This document shows, one piece after another, positions 1-12,720 of a stretch of 64,000 nt of DNA. The notes under the pieces were generated by a model. That model was not told where the DNA came from, searched no databases, and saw only the letters and a list, made by a program, of their open reading frames with translations. This stretch comes from Eopsaltria australis (taxonomy: Eukaryota; Chordata; Aves; Passeriformes; Petroicidae): NCBI GenBank assembly GCA_034509425.1, contig JAVTVJ010000438.1:930001-994000 (forward strand), given 5' to 3'. A program made the translations under genes and the position numbers. Each line of letters opens with the position of its first letter. Within the stretch, counting starts at the first letter, position 1.

Positions 1-188
1 CTGGGTGAGATTTGCCTGAGATTCTCCTGTGAAGTCCCAATACAAGAGATTGTAGAGCTGGGCAGAGGAGGAGTTGGGTAGCTCCCATTTGGAAGGAAGT
101 TAAATGAAAGGAAAGCAGTCTACACCTGTTTCTGTCTTTCCTGTTTCTTTGGGGAACTTTGATCTAATGGATTTCTTGTGCTTCCCAG

Positions 189-389
189 ATGTGTGGCATT
201 GCCCTGACAGCAGAGTGTATCTACTTTGTGTCTAACCCCCATGGTCTCTACCCTCTGCTGAAAGCCACAGAAAACAATGACGTCAATGCTGCTGCCTGGA
301 TTGGCATCTTTGTCGGCCTTGCACTCTTTGCCCTGTCTATCCTTGGTATCATTGGAGTCATTAAGGCCAGCAGGACCTTGCTGCTGGTG
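189..389 (+). CDS. UPK1B: UPK1B exon: end of TM1, small loop and TM2
   Basis: The acceptor is CTTCCCAG just before 189 and the donor is GTAAGT at 390. The 67 codons start MCGIALTAECI and end LLLV, phase 0 at both ends. They cover the exit from TM1, the short first extracellular loop and TM2. Confidence 0.95.
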
Positions 390-3300
390 GTAAGTGCAGT
401 AAAGTTTGCTTTCCTACTGCTGCCAAACTGAACAAACGCTGCCTTGGTGTCACTGGTCACCTTGGGAATCAACTGATGAGCAAAGACAGCTTCTTTACTG
501 ATAAGGAGCCAAAGGTTCTGCTTGATCATGGCTGTGGTGTCCCAGAAGGTGACCCCCTGTGAAGACACATGCATGAGAAGCTCCCAAACCAGGCTGAGGG
601 AATTGATAGAGGTAGCCACAGTGGAGGTTTGACTGGCTTGACCCTGACCTTGCGTGGGAGCAATGCAGGAGCACTTGTGCAATCACATGTAGCTGGGATT
701 TGGTTTAGATCCTTGTTTCTCCCCACCCTTTACTGCTTTTCAGCTGTCATACACTATTCAGTTTAGCAGCTGATAAGTAATGACTTCTGTACAAGGCATT
801 AGTGAGTGTCAGGATACCAAGTATGGGTGCAATCAAGAACATAAGACATCAGCAGGCAGGCAGAAATTACAGGGGTGGGGACAGAGCTTTGGATAAGCCA
901 ATGACAATGTTAAAGATGTGGACAAATCTCTACAATGTCTTGCTTAGTCCTGTAGTTTAGCAGTGGCAAAACTTAGTTGTTGCTTGCATTAAAGAAGGTT
1001 AGAGACAAAAACTGGAATGAGCTTTCCCATGGATTACTGTGAGGTTGCAGGGTGTCTGTTTTAGACAAGAGGCACTCAGAGATCTGAACTCTTGGGCCAG
1101 GGAATATGCCAGCAAACAGCTGAGGAAATAGAATTCCCTTAACTCTGAAATTTGGTGTCTTGGCTGAAACCCAAGGCTCTGGTTTAGGATATATGAGAGG
1201 GTACAAGGAACAGAAGTTGGTGTAAGTAGGAAAAAAATGTCTTAAATCAGAGAAGAACATTATAAAATGTGGGAGGAGAAACAGACACATAAGAACTCCA
1301 AAGGGAATATGGAAAATGTCAAAGGGATATGCTGGAAAGGGAAAAGAAAGAGTAAAAGAGACAATGAGAGGTGACCCTTGAAATCTGTTTTCATGAAGGA
1401 TTTTTGCTCACAATGTAGGAGTGTTCAGGAAATCTGATGATGAAAAATCAGGAGGATCTGAATGACACCCTAAGTTGCACCTTCTGTTTCCCTAAAGTAC
1501 AGTCTCTCCTGCTAAGAGTGAACAGCTTCCTGCTGAAAAGCTTATAGCTGGCAAGTGGAAGTGGAAGGAGGACACATGGCACAAACATAGGTTGCCAATG
1601 AGACGCAGCAAAGAAAAGGACAAAGTATTTTCCATGGAGGCAGGGTAGTCTTAATGCCATGAGGTTCTGATGAAATCATGTCTGTGAGATGGAGAACTAT
1701 TCCAGTCATTCACCTTCAAGAAAGCAGATTGCAAATTGAAACAAGCACAGGGAAGGGCTATGTGAACATTCCGGCTGGGTGAGAGGGAATGCAATAGCCT
1801 GGCCACCTTTGCATCAAGAAGGGTTTCCGGCTTAATTTTGAAAAAAATGATGAACTGTTTCTCCAAGAATTAATTCTGCTCTCTTTCTCGAACAGTACAT
1901 CATTCTGATGCTGATCACTTTTGCATTTGAAATGGCTTCTTGCATCACAGCAGCGACTCACCGAGACTCTGTGAGTATTCCTTTCCTCATGTATTCTTTT
2001 AACTAAACAAAACACAAGTTTTGGGCACATAGTCATCCTGTTCAGCATAGTAAATGTGATAATATAGTGTAAACTCACAGGACTATTCTGAGCAGAAGAC
2101 AACCCCACAAGGAAAAGCTCCAATATCATTATTCTAATCAAAGAAATGACTTTGTTCTTTCTAACGCAGTTTTGTTATTTTTAACATTTTAAAATATTTA
2201 CAACCTTGTAGTTAAGGAAATAATAGCGTGTGTTAGGTGAATCATCAATACAGTGTTTAGTCTTTCAGCTACAGACTGATTAATCTATTATACACACAGA
2301 AGACAAATCTTCAGCATTGCCCCAGGCAGTGTTACTGGTGAGGGAAAGATTACATGGATTACTGGAGATACTGTGGGGAGGGAAATTATTTGTGGTGCTT
2401 TAGTTCCAACATACCAAATGCAATCCATAGCTTCTGCATATCCCTTGTGAGCTACATCTAGTAGTGCCTGCTTGAGATCTTCATCTTTGTTGCTCCTGCT
2501 CCTCAAATCCTGCTCTTTTTTCTCGCGTGTAAAACCAGAGGAGAAGCAACATTCCTTGTTCTCCAGCAGGACAATGAAACAAGGAAACAAACCCTCCCCA
2601 AATAACCCTGTATTTGCTTTACATGGCCACTTATTTACATAGTTTCTGCATTTTTCTTTGTTGGGCTTTTTTTTTCTCTGTAGCTCACTCCAGAGCTCTT
2701 CCTGAAGCAAATGCTGGAGAGATATCAGAAGTCAGAGCCAGCCAATAACAGTGACAGTGAGGTCACAAAGACATGGGATGAACTCATGCTTCAGGTAATA
2801 ACACTGAAAAGTCACTAATTACTAAATGCTCTGCAGGCCTGGAATTTCAGGTCCTCCTTGGGGGCTGCGGGATAATAAAGAGGATGGCCTCTGCCTTGAA
2901 CCTTAAAGAAAGTTCTGACACACTCCCCCGTTCATCAGACAGCAGAGTGCCAAAGGCGGGCACTTCAAAAATCTCTCCCATAAATCTGTGATTAATGCCT
3001 AACTGGGGTCCTGACCTGTGCAGGGCTGTGACCTGGGCCCACAAAGACCCTTTGCCTTCTGTCTCCCTGCAGAACCATTGCTGTGGGGTGCTGGGCCCCT
3101 CCGACTGGCAGGAGTACACATCTGCCTTCCGCCGCACGCACAGCGACGCCGACTACCCCTGGCCACGGACGTGCTGCGTCCTGGATGCTCAAGGGCTTCC
3201 TGTCAACCTCGATGCCTGCAAACTTGGAGTGCCTGGCTACTACAACAGCAATGTAAGACCATCTCTGCTTTTTGCAGTTAGCGTATGTCAGTCAAAAGTG

Positions 3301-4812
3301 CCTTGCTGGAAGGGAAAGAAACTGTGAAAATACTTTCTCCTTCACTGTAAACTACAAGTGTTCAGAAGCTTTCTGGAGGAGGAGAAATGCCTGTAGAGTC
3401 CTGGCCATGTTGCTGAACACAGGACGGGAATTTTTTTCAGGATAAAGGCTTTCCTGATGGAGAGAGTAATCTCCCAAGCCACTGGTAAGAAGTGACATCT
3501 CTAACACACAGATGGGACAGTACCTAAATCAAACTTAGCCCAAAGATGAGTGTATACAACAGGAGTGAGCAAATCAGCAGTTCTCCTCCTCAAGGAAGAA
3601 CTTTTCAGTTGACCAGCATGTCCTATTCACTAGGTTGCTGGGTCATGAGCATCAGCTTCTGTACTAGCTTGCATTTCTAGAAGGCATTCAAGCTTCCAAA
3701 TTTGCCTGATGCTTCTTGATTGTGGAGGTCAATTCTGTGTCAACTGTGTTTGGTTATCTAAGTGTCCTTGGTAAGTGGATGGCACAGGAAGTTGTTCTTG
3801 AAGTGTTTGAGATGGGTCTGCTTTGTAGTTGGAGCCAGGAACAGGTAGGTAATCTGCAAGTTGTCAATAAGCAGTGTAGCTCTGGCTTGGTTTTTTGAGA
3901 CCCTCTGAGCTACCCAAATTGCAGTAGGAGAGGAGCATGCCACCATGCCACCTCAGTGTCTCTCAGGGGTGGGTAAGTTTGTCACCTTGCAGTGCAGGCT
4001 CAGCGCTGGTGGTGAGTCATGCCTGGTTGTCTTTCAGGGTTGTTACGATGCTATTTCTGGGCCAGTGAACACACATGCCTGGGGTGTTGCCTGGTTTGGC
4101 TTTGCCATCCTCTGCTGGACTGTAAGTACTTAATATTTGCCTTTATTTCCTCTTCTCTTCTCTTGCTATTCCACACCCAGCTGGGTGGAGGTGGATGACA
4201 GGCCTGACGCATTTAAAATGTCCATAGATTATCGTCATTCATTCATCACAAATCCGCCTGTAGCCTGCTTCACTAACAATGCCATTTATAGGTTCCCCTC
4301 CATTCTGGCTTCCAGAGGTGAGGAACTAGGTGGCCTTCCAGCCTGCCATGGCCTGCTGTGATCTGCTGCCATCTCAGCAATACAACACAGCAAACAGAGC
4401 TTGCAGATACTTCTTTGTGAAGGGTACTGGATCATCTAAGCAGTAATCATGATAGATAATTCAGTTTGTAGATTGAAGATTTTGCATGAGTGTATTAAGT
4501 ATTCAGGGTTCAGCAGCTTCATGACATATAGTACCCAGTGAGATGAGTGATACAGTCAAATAGTTATAGCTGCACCTATCTACTTTCTTTACTGCATAGT
4601 TTCTGTGCAGATAAAAAACTTTTAGCTTCCTCTGCCTGAACAGGCTTTGCTTTTCAAGAATGTCTGTTGCTCTCTCCTACCAGTAGGACTAAATGGGGCT
4701 GGGGGAGAGGTGGAGAGCAGGAAATGGGGAACAGAGAAACTTAATAGTGTTGTCATTTCAGTTCTGTGTCCTCCTTGGCACCATGTTCTACTGGAGTGGA
4801 ATTGAATACTGA
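189..4812 (+). CDS. UPK1B: Uroplakin-1b (tetraspanin), 3' six coding exons; 5' end outside window
   Basis: Spliced CDS: 189-389, 1896-1970, 2684-2794, 3073-3252, 4038-4121, 4762-4812. All exons have AG/GT boundaries and whole-codon lengths, giving 233 residues plus TGA. Human UPK1B has 260 residues, so about 27 N-terminal residues (start codon and most of TM1) lie upstream. Uroplakin-1b is a four-pass tetraspanin that pairs with uroplakin-3 and builds the asymmetric unit membrane plaques of urothelium. Visible in order: end of TM1 and the small loop, TM2 (AAWIGIFVGLALFALSILGI), TM3 (YIILMLITFAFE), a large extracellular loop with the tetraspanin CCG motif and six cysteines (HCCG, RTCC, ACKLG, GCYD), then TM4 and the C-terminus WSGIEY. 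An NNS sequon in the large loop could be N-glycosylated. The match to mammalian UPK1B (e.g. DADYPWPR, ACKLGVPG, HAWGVAWFGFAILCWT) is far closer than to UPK1A. The in-frame ATG at 189 is not the start: it follows a splice acceptor and aligns inside the protein. Confidence 0.96.
390..1895 (+). other. UPK1B: UPK1B intron
   Basis: About 1.5 kb between two confirmed exons. I see no exon, RNA gene or recognisable transposon in it. The open frames on either strand lack any family resemblance. Confidence 0.9.
1896..1970 (+). CDS. UPK1B: UPK1B exon: TM3
   Basis: Acceptor AACAG before 1896 and donor GTGAGT at 1971. The 25 codons, starting YIILMLITFAFE and running through MASCITAAT, give TM3 and its exit. 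The length equals that of the human exon. Confidence 0.95.
1971..2683 (+). other. UPK1B: UPK1B intron
   Basis: Intron of 0.7 kb, ending in a strong T-rich tract at about 2667-2681 before the TAG acceptor. Nothing else recognised. Confidence 0.9.
2684..2794 (+). CDS. UPK1B: UPK1B exon: first part of large extracellular loop
   Basis: Acceptor CTGTAG and donor GTAATA. The 37 codons contain FLKQMLERYQ, the NNS sequon and TKTWDELMLQ. The middle (SEPANNSDSE) is shorter than in human UPK1B, where this stretch also looks variable. Confidence 0.95.
3073..3252 (+). CDS. UPK1B: UPK1B exon: CCG motif and core of large extracellular loop
   Basis: Acceptor CTGCAG and donor GTAAGA. The 60 codons begin NHCCGVLGPSDW and include DADYPWPRTCC and ACKLGVPGYY. 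They carry five of the six loop cysteines, including the tetraspanin-defining CCG. Confidence 0.96.
3253..4037 (+). other. UPK1B: UPK1B intron
   Basis: Intron of 0.8 kb. No exon, RNA gene or repeat recognised. Confidence 0.9.
4038..4121 (+). CDS. UPK1B: UPK1B exon: last loop cysteine and most of TM4
   Basis: Acceptor TTTCAG and donor GTAAGT. The 28 codons start GCYDAISGPVN and end with the TM4 part WFGFAILCWT. This is one of the most conserved parts of the protein. Confidence 0.96.
4122..4761 (+). other. UPK1B: UPK1B last intron
   Basis: Intron of 0.6 kb before the terminal coding exon. Nothing further recognised. Confidence 0.9.
4762..4812 (+). CDS. UPK1B: UPK1B terminal coding exon
   Basis: The acceptor is TTTCAG. 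Sixteen codons (FCVLLGTMFYWSGIEY) and TGA at 4810-4812 finish TM4 and the short cytoplasmic tail. Human UPK1B ends WSRIEY, so Arg is Gly here. Confidence 0.94.
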   Translation, partial: FCVLLGTMFYWSGIEY

Positions 4813-6080
4813 AGATCCTCAGTGCTGTCCTGAAGAGCCGTGTGAACCTGTGTTTGTTTGTCTCCTGCTCCATTCTCCTTGGGCCACGGAGAGTTTGAAG
4901 TTTTCCCACTACCTCTCCCATATATACTTTTTCCCCTCCAAAAAACGTGACACAAAGAACTGATGACTGCAGGAAAGAATCTTCTTGTCCCTGCTTTGCC
5001 TCTTGTTCCGCAGCCTTAATGCCTCCTGGCTGAGACATCATCCTTCTTTTACTGTGCAAGAAATCCTGGAGCATAAGATAAGGAAAAAAAGTGATCTGAT
5101 TAGTCCTCTGATGACATCAGAAAAGAAAATGTCCATATACGTTTTCTCCAGAAAAATGTCTCTCTAAAATTAGTTTGAATTTAAATTATAATGCTCTAGC
5201 AAGGGCTCTGTGAGCAAAACTGTAGCCTCTTGTGAGCAATAAGGACGGATGCTGCAAGGGAGAAGGCTGCTGACCTCTCTATTGTATTTTACTGTTTAAC
5301 TTTTCTTGCTAGTCTCTGTCACCCTTGCCTTAGAATAAGCATTTAAGTGTGTCAGCAATAAAAACATGTCACAGATAAAAAAACCTCTTGCTAGTCAAGC
5401 CCAACAAAAGGCTAGCTCACTCTTCAGCAATATGCTGCCTATATGCAAGCCTACCTCCTGTCACTGATGAAACTACTGCACGTGCTCCTACCTTCAGAAG
5501 TGCCAGCCCAGGAAAAGCTCCACTTGCTAACAAGCAACTCCTTTGAAAAAGATGTTATGTACTTCACACAAGATTTCATATGTGTATGGGCTAGAATTTG
5601 TGCAGTGTACAAGGGGTTCTGTGCTGTAGTTGCCTTTGCAAACGTGGCTGTCCCATGCTCCCAGTTCATTGTGCTTCTTGCTTCAGCTACCTGTGTGTAT
5701 ATGGCCACATCCCTTGTGTCATTCCCCTTCCACATCCCTGGGTCAGGCAGGACAAAAGGCAAATCATGGCAGTGAGTAACTCTCGTGAAAAAATGCAAGC
5801 AAGGAGTGGACTGAACCAAACCCAGTCCTTGCATCACCGCTTGCTGTTCTCACTCAGTTCAACAAAGGCTGTTTACTTTGGCCCAGACTGAGCTGGTGTC
5901 TTTCCTAGTGAATGCTTCAGTAGTTAAATGTATTGTGAGAAATGTGCTCCTCTGTAGAGTGCTTTAAGGTGAAGCCTCTTCCAAAGATGTACTGGTTCAG
6001 GTCCTGATGCTTGCCATCTGCCTTGATTCTTTGTTTTTGTATATTCACCAAAATACCAATTAAAAAGAAGTGGAAGTGAA
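4813..6080 (+). other. UPK1B: UPK1B 3' UTR (inferred)
   Basis: Two poly(A) signals are visible: AATAAA at 5357-5362 and ATTAAA at 6059-6064. Only the second is followed closely by a T/GT-rich stretch (about 6080-6108) that looks like a downstream element, so I prefer an end near 6080. The end is inferred, not shown. Confidence 0.5.
6059..6064 (+). terminator. UPK1B: Candidate distal UPK1B poly(A) signal ATTAAA
   Basis: ATTAAA about 1.25 kb after the stop codon, followed by TTTTTTCTCTTGTTC and ATTGTGTC within 50 bases. The alternative is AATAAA at 5357-5362, which lacks a clear GT-rich element downstream. Confidence 0.4.
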
Positions 6081-9000
6081 TTTTTTCTCTTGTTCAATAT
6101 TGTGTCTTAGGGAAGGGTAAATAAGAAAGGTCTATGTCTAGGACATGTGGAGCAGGACGATGAGAGGCTTTAGTATCCTGTAACAGAGATGTTAAAGCTC
6201 CAGGATGCAACATGCTACAGAAACTCAGTAGCAAAATAGTTCCTTGCCAGAGTGCTGAGGGAGAGAAGGAGGCAGATGTAAGGGTGAAAACCTTGGGGAA
6301 GAAATGGGTCCCTGCAACACAGACAGAGTTTTCTGTGTGACTGTGCCTTCAGAACTGACAGTCCTCATGGATCAGCCACTCTCCTGGTTCAGTGGTGTGG
6401 TGACTGTCTTGGAGACCCTGGATTCTGAGAAATTCCATAAGGAAATTAGTCTTCAGCACTTTTGTTGTGAGACTTGAGTCATGGATTGACCATGCAGACC
6501 ATATATGTCAGTGGTTAGAGTTGGGTTTTCGAGGTGGTGAAGGGGAGGTTTGGTGGTAGGGTTGGGTGTTTTTGTGTTTATGCTGCTGGAAGCTACAGTA
6601 ATATCTAAATGTAAAGAAGAAAAAAGCCTGGAGAAAATTGTAGGACCACAGAAGTGGGTAAGATCAAATATTATTTTCCTCTTCTGGTCTTTTGCTTCAG
6701 ATCTAGATCCTTTCTGCTTTATCTAAATGTGATATGATTACAGCACTGCATTTAATATAGAGGAAAATGCCACAGGATTTTAAAGGAGAAGAGAAACTGA
6801 GACTGCTTTAAATAGACTATTAACTGGTCCAACCCGTTGCAAATGATACAACTGACCTATTACATAAATGGCAGCTCAAGTCAATTTGGTTTGTGTTCTT
6901 CAAATTCACTTTCTGCTTCTTAAGCCTTTCCCTCCCATTGCACTTTATGATTCGTGTACTAGAAAAATAAAAGCTGTGACCAAGTGCTCCAGGCAATGGT
7001 GATCTGTGCAGAAGTGCTAAACATGCCACACTGCATCCAGAAAAACACAGATTCATCTGCCTGAATTAAGGGGGAAGAAGATTGGACTGATGACAGAATG
7101 CTATTGATCAGAGTCATGAAAAATCCTGCTGAAAAATCAGAAGAAGCTGTGCTTCTGAAGGTTGATTCCAGCCTCTGAAATTACCTGAGGTGCCAGGGAA
7201 AGGGTGAGAAAGGGATGGAGTCTGTGACAGGAATGGTGGTGAACAGGCTTAAGTGTCAGCTGAGACTTGTAAAGAAATCCTGGTCATTCTCAGCTGTTGG
7301 GATTGCTTCCTGAAGGCATGGATGTATGCGGTCTCCAGAGCAGGCAATATGCATGTATGCATGAGAACTGCTGCACTAAGACATCCTGCTAAGACAGGAT
7401 GAAGAAAAAAAATGCTCCAGGTGAAAGTCATTTAGTTTGTTTGCAGATTTGCTCTGTGTATTTATTCCCAGTAGGTGTGAATATTCACAGTTCTCTCTTG
7501 GCAATAAAAGCACGCTTCAATTCCCCCATGGAGTTACCAAATGTATTTTTAGATTATTAATTTTTTGCAATACTCCCAGCTCTGAGAAATCAAGCGTCTT
7601 GCTGAGAAGCATCCTCTGTTCATAGCTGATGGAGTGGTGTGTCCTCCAATCCAAAAAGAGCCCCCCTCAGCTGCTGCCCTCCCATGCACACAGAAATGTG
7701 ACCTGGTGTTTTTCACACTGCTGAATGTTTGTTTCTGGCACTACTGAAGGTCTCTGTGCCTTCAGGCAATGGGGCAATGTGGGGCTGCCTTCGTGTATTT
7801 TGTGCCTCAACCCCATTTTTCCAACAGGTTTTCCTACCCCTTCCTCCTTTCCCCTCACTTCTTCTGCATGAGACCTCTTCACACAGACTCTTTCAGGCCC
7901 TATTTTTCTTTACCTTGCTGGTTCATGTACAACATACAATGCTCATTATGTGCCATACTTGCATCCAGCTCACTGGGAGAACCAGGAACCAGCCTGGAAG
8001 TGGTGTTCATTATCCTCTGACTCAGGTGATTTATTCCCTTTCCTGCTCACTGCCCTGGCATCTTCGTTTTTCACATTCCTTACAGCAGGGACTCATGCCA
8101 AGCAAATGTTTATCAGGACCAATGACCTAAAACCAGCTCATAAATGAAGCCTCCTACTCCCAACCCTTGGCAGTCCTGCCCTCCTTGGCAACTGGGGAAA
8201 GCCCCTGCAACGTGTGGTATGCTGGGAACCTCCTGCAAGAGCTGTCCCTGTAATCTCAGGCATCTCCCTTTAGGAGATCCTGCTGTGGGAGGAGTGGAAT
8301 ATGACTGCTGAGGGTTTATCCTCACCAGGAAAAAAGGTGAGGGTGTTTCTGACTCACTCACAAGGTGAAATTACATCACAGGCAAGGTCATGTGCAGTTC
8401 TTGCCCGATCACCAGTTGAGATAAACCCTGCCAGAGAGACAAGTGATGAGCAGGAGCTGCTCTGGCTACCAAGGACTGCTGCTAACTGGGAGCCAAAGCA
8501 GGACTCCTCTATTTCTCCCAAAGCAATGTTCACCTTTAGCAGGGTATGGTGGCTGGCACAGAGGCTGAAGACCGTAAAGCCAAATCACTTCAAAGATTCC
8601 CTGTAAATAACCAGCCTAGTCCTTTTACACTGTCTGACCCTTGGTGTTTAAAGTAAATTATCTCACAGTGCAAAACAAAAAAAAGTAAAGCAGTTTGTAA
8701 GCACATAGTTTTTCTGATTTATTCTTCCTGATTCCTATGAAGGAAGAGGGAAAGAAAACATTACCTGATATTCTTCAGACTGGTTCAACTCCATGTTATG
8801 GCTGTTGGGTGTTGGGTTTTTTTTTCCTTTTAAAGTTTTCCTTATCTGGAAACTCCCTCTGTGTAATAATAATCATGTGTGTTATTCTCCTTTCTCCAGT
8901 TCTGGTTGTTCCCATGTTTGTGTGCCTTGTGGTTCTTTCTTAAGCAGCTACAAAGTTTTTTTAAAGTCATTTCCTCTCACTGAATTCAAATAATTCCTGG

Positions 9001-11440
9001 TCCTTTCAGATAAGGGATTTAAATCACAGAGAAATGTACCCTCTGCAGCAGATGTGCGACGGAAGAAAGCAGGTCCCATTTTAAGATGGATCTGGATCCA
9101 AACTGCAAACATAATTCCTAGGAGCTGTCTAGGTTTGCAACATGTAGCTCCTCTCACACTGCAGTTTGCTAATAAGACACGCAAAAATACCTGCACTGTG
9201 TCTTAACTTCTGAGGGCATCAGGACTCGGGCAGGTCTGAGCTTTGCAGATTCCATTTTATTCCTAACCCTTAACTCTGAGGCTGTTCATCCTTTCCCCTT
9301 GTGGTGAGGCACGTTCTCTGAAAAGTTTATCCTGCCCAGATGGAAAATGAACTCAAAGATCTCACTGCCTTTCTCTATCCTGGCTGTTATGATTCTGTTC
9401 TTTCTGGTGGTGGTGGTGCCTTGTGACAGCCCCCCTTCCCTGCACTGCCTGCTCCCCTTTGCTACCAGCTGAGCTTTAGTCCCATCCAGAGGGATACCAC
9501 TGGGATCCCAGTGGGATGTCCTGCTGCCCAGAGCTGCTGAACTCGTGTTGAAGTGAGGGTGCATGAGACATCAGTGTCAAACGCTCCCTGGTGCTGGGTT
9601 AGGTTGATTCCTGGTTAACAGCCAGGCTGGGAACTTGCTCAATCCTGGTTTTGGCTTAGCTGAAAGTATCCAAGATGTTGTAGCTGTGGCTTCCAATACA
9701 ACCTACACAGGGCATTGCCCTGAGTCAGGCAGGCAAAAGAAACTGTCTGAAACTGGGTTCAAGCACTTCCATACGTTTAAGGACCCTGATTTAGGGCACA
9801 GTGCCAACTGGAGCTCGAGCAGGTCTGCAGTGTCCCTTTGGCCCAATTTTCATAACCATGGGAATGCTGTGGGGCAGCCTGAGGTTCTCCCCTTGCATCA
9901 TGGCCAAGTCATTGCAAGAATCTGTGGCAAAAAGAATAGGAAAATACTGGTTCTCATAACACTAACAATTGGCTCTGGATAACAACAGTTCCAGAGTTCA
10001 ACAAGCATGGTTTTCTCTCTCAACTTGTGTGCCAGTTGCCATGGTAAGCAGGAAGCACAACCCAGGCATTTTCCTAAAGGGAAACTGAAGTCATGGAGGA
10101 GGTAGGAAAGGGAGTCAAGCCCTGAGTTCAGCTGCTGAGTAGGAAAAAAAATATTTCATTTAACCTGATGATTCATCTGCCTTTTAGGGGGAACAGCAAG
10201 CAAGCTGCACTGCAGATATGTCCACTGAGGCTACAAGCACAAGATCACCCCTCTTTTTTTTCTCTCTTTGATCCCAGGATGGAATAAGGGACATATAATA
10301 ACAATATTCACTTTCATGCTACAGCTCAGAGATTGGCTCAATGAGAGCCAAGGAACTAAATTCATAATTTAAGTTATTGCTTGTCCTCTACAAATCAACA
10401 GAAGTGCACACATGATGCACCAGAGGTCTTCATAGTAACTTCTCCTGTTCCAGCTTGGCTTCTGCTGTACAAGCACTGGGATCACTAAGATTTTCCATGC
10501 TCCACTCTGAGTTGCTCTGCATTATCACAGGCAAGGCAGAATTCTGCAGGAGATGTGTTAAATGGGAGAACATGGTTGCACATCACTGAAACTTCAGCCT
10601 GGTAGAACTAGAAATGGTAAGAAAAAAGATGATTTTACCCTTGAAATTTTAAAGCATTTTAGATATCAGTAATTCTACAGAAATCTCCAAGCCCTCACTT
10701 CGTTTTCAGAGCTGCAGAACAACTACAGTTCCCATAAGCTCCAATCAGAAAAGTGTGGTCAGGCCCTAGCCCTCAATCCTCACCATCAAAGCCCACACAA
10801 ACACAGATCAGTGCCCTGACCACTCACAAAACAAAAGAGGGGCTCAAACTCCATGTCAGAGGATGACAAAAGCATTTGCACTGCATTCACAAACCAAATC
10901 CAGAAAAACATAAAACGTTCCAAAACATCACTAGGGCACAGATCTGTTTTTATAAAAACTCCAGTTTAATCTCATGGCTGAGACCTGGCAAAACATCTTT
11001 CTTTTGTGGCTGTTGTTTTTCTTTCTTTTTTTTTAAACAATCAGGCACAGAGGCAGACAAGTCCACACAGAGAAAAAAGCTTAACAAAACTGCAATTCAT
11101 CAGAGCTAGCAGGAAAAATAATCACAAAACCAATGTGGGATGGAGACAGTCCTCTTCATAGTGTCCAGCTTCCAGCCCTTCTCTTGACCTGGCAGCAAAT
11201 AATATTTCAAAGGGGACAAGTGCCTGCAAGCACAAGATCCAAGGTCTGGACTGCTGCATGGAGCCCTCAGAAAGTTCTTGCCTTCTGCCATCCTTCCTTT
11301 CTGGGGCTGTTAAAGTCCTACTCCATCTCCAGACAAACTCAATGGGAAGTTTTCCATTCCTTGCTTGGAGCAGAATTAGTTATCACCAAGCCTTTACATG
11401 AATTAGGGGCAAGCAAAGGTTAAACAAAATAGGGATCAGC
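6081..11440. other. Intergenic stretch between convergent UPK1B and ARHGAP31
   Basis: No exon with family resemblance was found on either strand. Open frames here (the longest about 130 codons) are low-complexity chance frames. No LINE tail or RNA gene was recognised. Parts may belong to longer 3' UTR isoforms of either gene. Confidence 0.6.
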
Positions 11441-11468
11441 TTCAGCTTCTACCCCATCCCAAGAGATT

Positions 11469-11474
11469 TTTATT
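11469..11474 (-). terminator. ARHGAP31: Candidate ARHGAP31 poly(A) signal AATAAA
   Basis: Reads TTTATT on the plus strand, so AATAAA on the gene's strand, about 4.5 kb after the stop. The following minus-strand sequence contains GGGATGGGG and later TATTTTGTTT. Nearer signals cannot be excluded. Confidence 0.35.
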
Positions 11475-11893
11475 CTTTTTTTTCTAGAGATGGAGAGAAG
11501 CAAAAGGGACAACTGCAAAACCTGGGCATGCCTGAAAGGTAGTATATGCTTCAGTAGATTGTTTGCATTTTCAAGGACTGGGGAGAAGCTTGTGATGGAA
11601 AGCTAAATCAGCCCTTGATCTCTGGTCTCCCCTGATCTTGTCCCTCCTTTCCCAGGACAAGATCCGTCTCAGGAAGGCACATTCAGACCTGCCCATCACA
11701 GATTAACCCAGAGCTAATTAGCTACTCTGTGGGCAAAAAGCCATTTATCTCACACTGTCAGTGCTGCAAATGTAGCAGCAGAAAATAGTTCCACGCATCA
11801 GCCCAAGTTTCACAGATGTGTAAAATACTGTTTAGGCAATTCCTTAATTTTAATTACATTTCCTTTTTAATACATTTATATAGAATGATCTTT

Positions 11894-11907
11894 TATATAT
11901 ATATATA
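11894..11907. repeat. (TA)7 microsatellite
   Basis: Seven TA units inside an AT-rich stretch (about 11860-11925) of the presumed ARHGAP31 3' UTR. Confidence 0.85.
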
Positions 11908-12636
11908 AATTTTAAAAATATTCACCATTACAGGCATTTCAGAATCCAGAAAGAAAGAAAAGAAAGATTTTGATTGCACCATTTGGACTGTGGATGAGGG
12001 AAAATGTTGTAGGCTTCACGGATGCTCTCTAATACAGACATAAGTTCCTCTGGAGCTCTAAAGGTGAAAAAATAAGTACTTCAGCCTTTCTACAGTGATA
12101 GCATGAGATGGACAGCCTAGAGGATTGGGGATTATAAGGTAAAATATAGTCTTCATTTCTGTTTACTCTCCTGCCAGTGAGGCAGCTCCCACATGAGCTA
12201 ACACTATCCATTGTCCCCCCTTTCCATCAGGGATTCTCACCTTTGCCAGCTCAGCCATTTCACTCTGAGCTATGTTTAAGAGAAGCTGCACCAACCCTCT
12301 GACCGCATGGGAAGAATAAGTGAAATTTACTCACTTGTCTTCCACTGGTAAATATCCACAAGCAACACATGCTGGTGATATTTTGTCATGTCTGATACTG
12401 GGGCCATCTGCAAACTGGGGAACAGCCTCTACTTTTCATAGTCTCAGGAGAATTGAAATGTACTGCAGAGTCCCTGAAGTGATCCTTGCAGAGCTGCAGA
12501 TGATGAGCCAGTCTATTAAGGAAGGTCCTTTCAATAATACCAAGAAAAACCAACTTGGCTTTCCTGGGCCAGACTCATCTCCCATAAAGCCAACCTATCC
12601 CTCTTCATAATGCTTCACAGATAAACAAAGGAAAAA

Positions 12637-12720
12637 AAGAATTGAAGCCCTCAAACAAACAAACACAAAAAAGAAACAAACCCAAAACCAGGAAGAAAAA
12701 ACACAAGAAAGAAGAAAATC
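12637..12720. repeat. A-rich / CAAA low-complexity stretch
   Basis: Plus strand is dominated by A with CAAA, GAAA and CACAAAA units. It is U-rich when read in the ARHGAP31 sense. No target-site duplication or adjoining transposon body was recognised. Confidence 0.7.

Noticed and set aside
189..431. Open frame beginning with ATG at 189 as a complete small protein
   Set aside because: The ATG follows a splice acceptor, aligns to an internal UPK1B residue, and the frame beyond 389 is intron after a GTAAGT donor.
7729..8130. 133-codon plus-strand frame between the two genes
   Set aside because: Composition follows T/C-rich DNA, hydrophobic by base bias; no signal peptide plus domain pattern and no splice partners.
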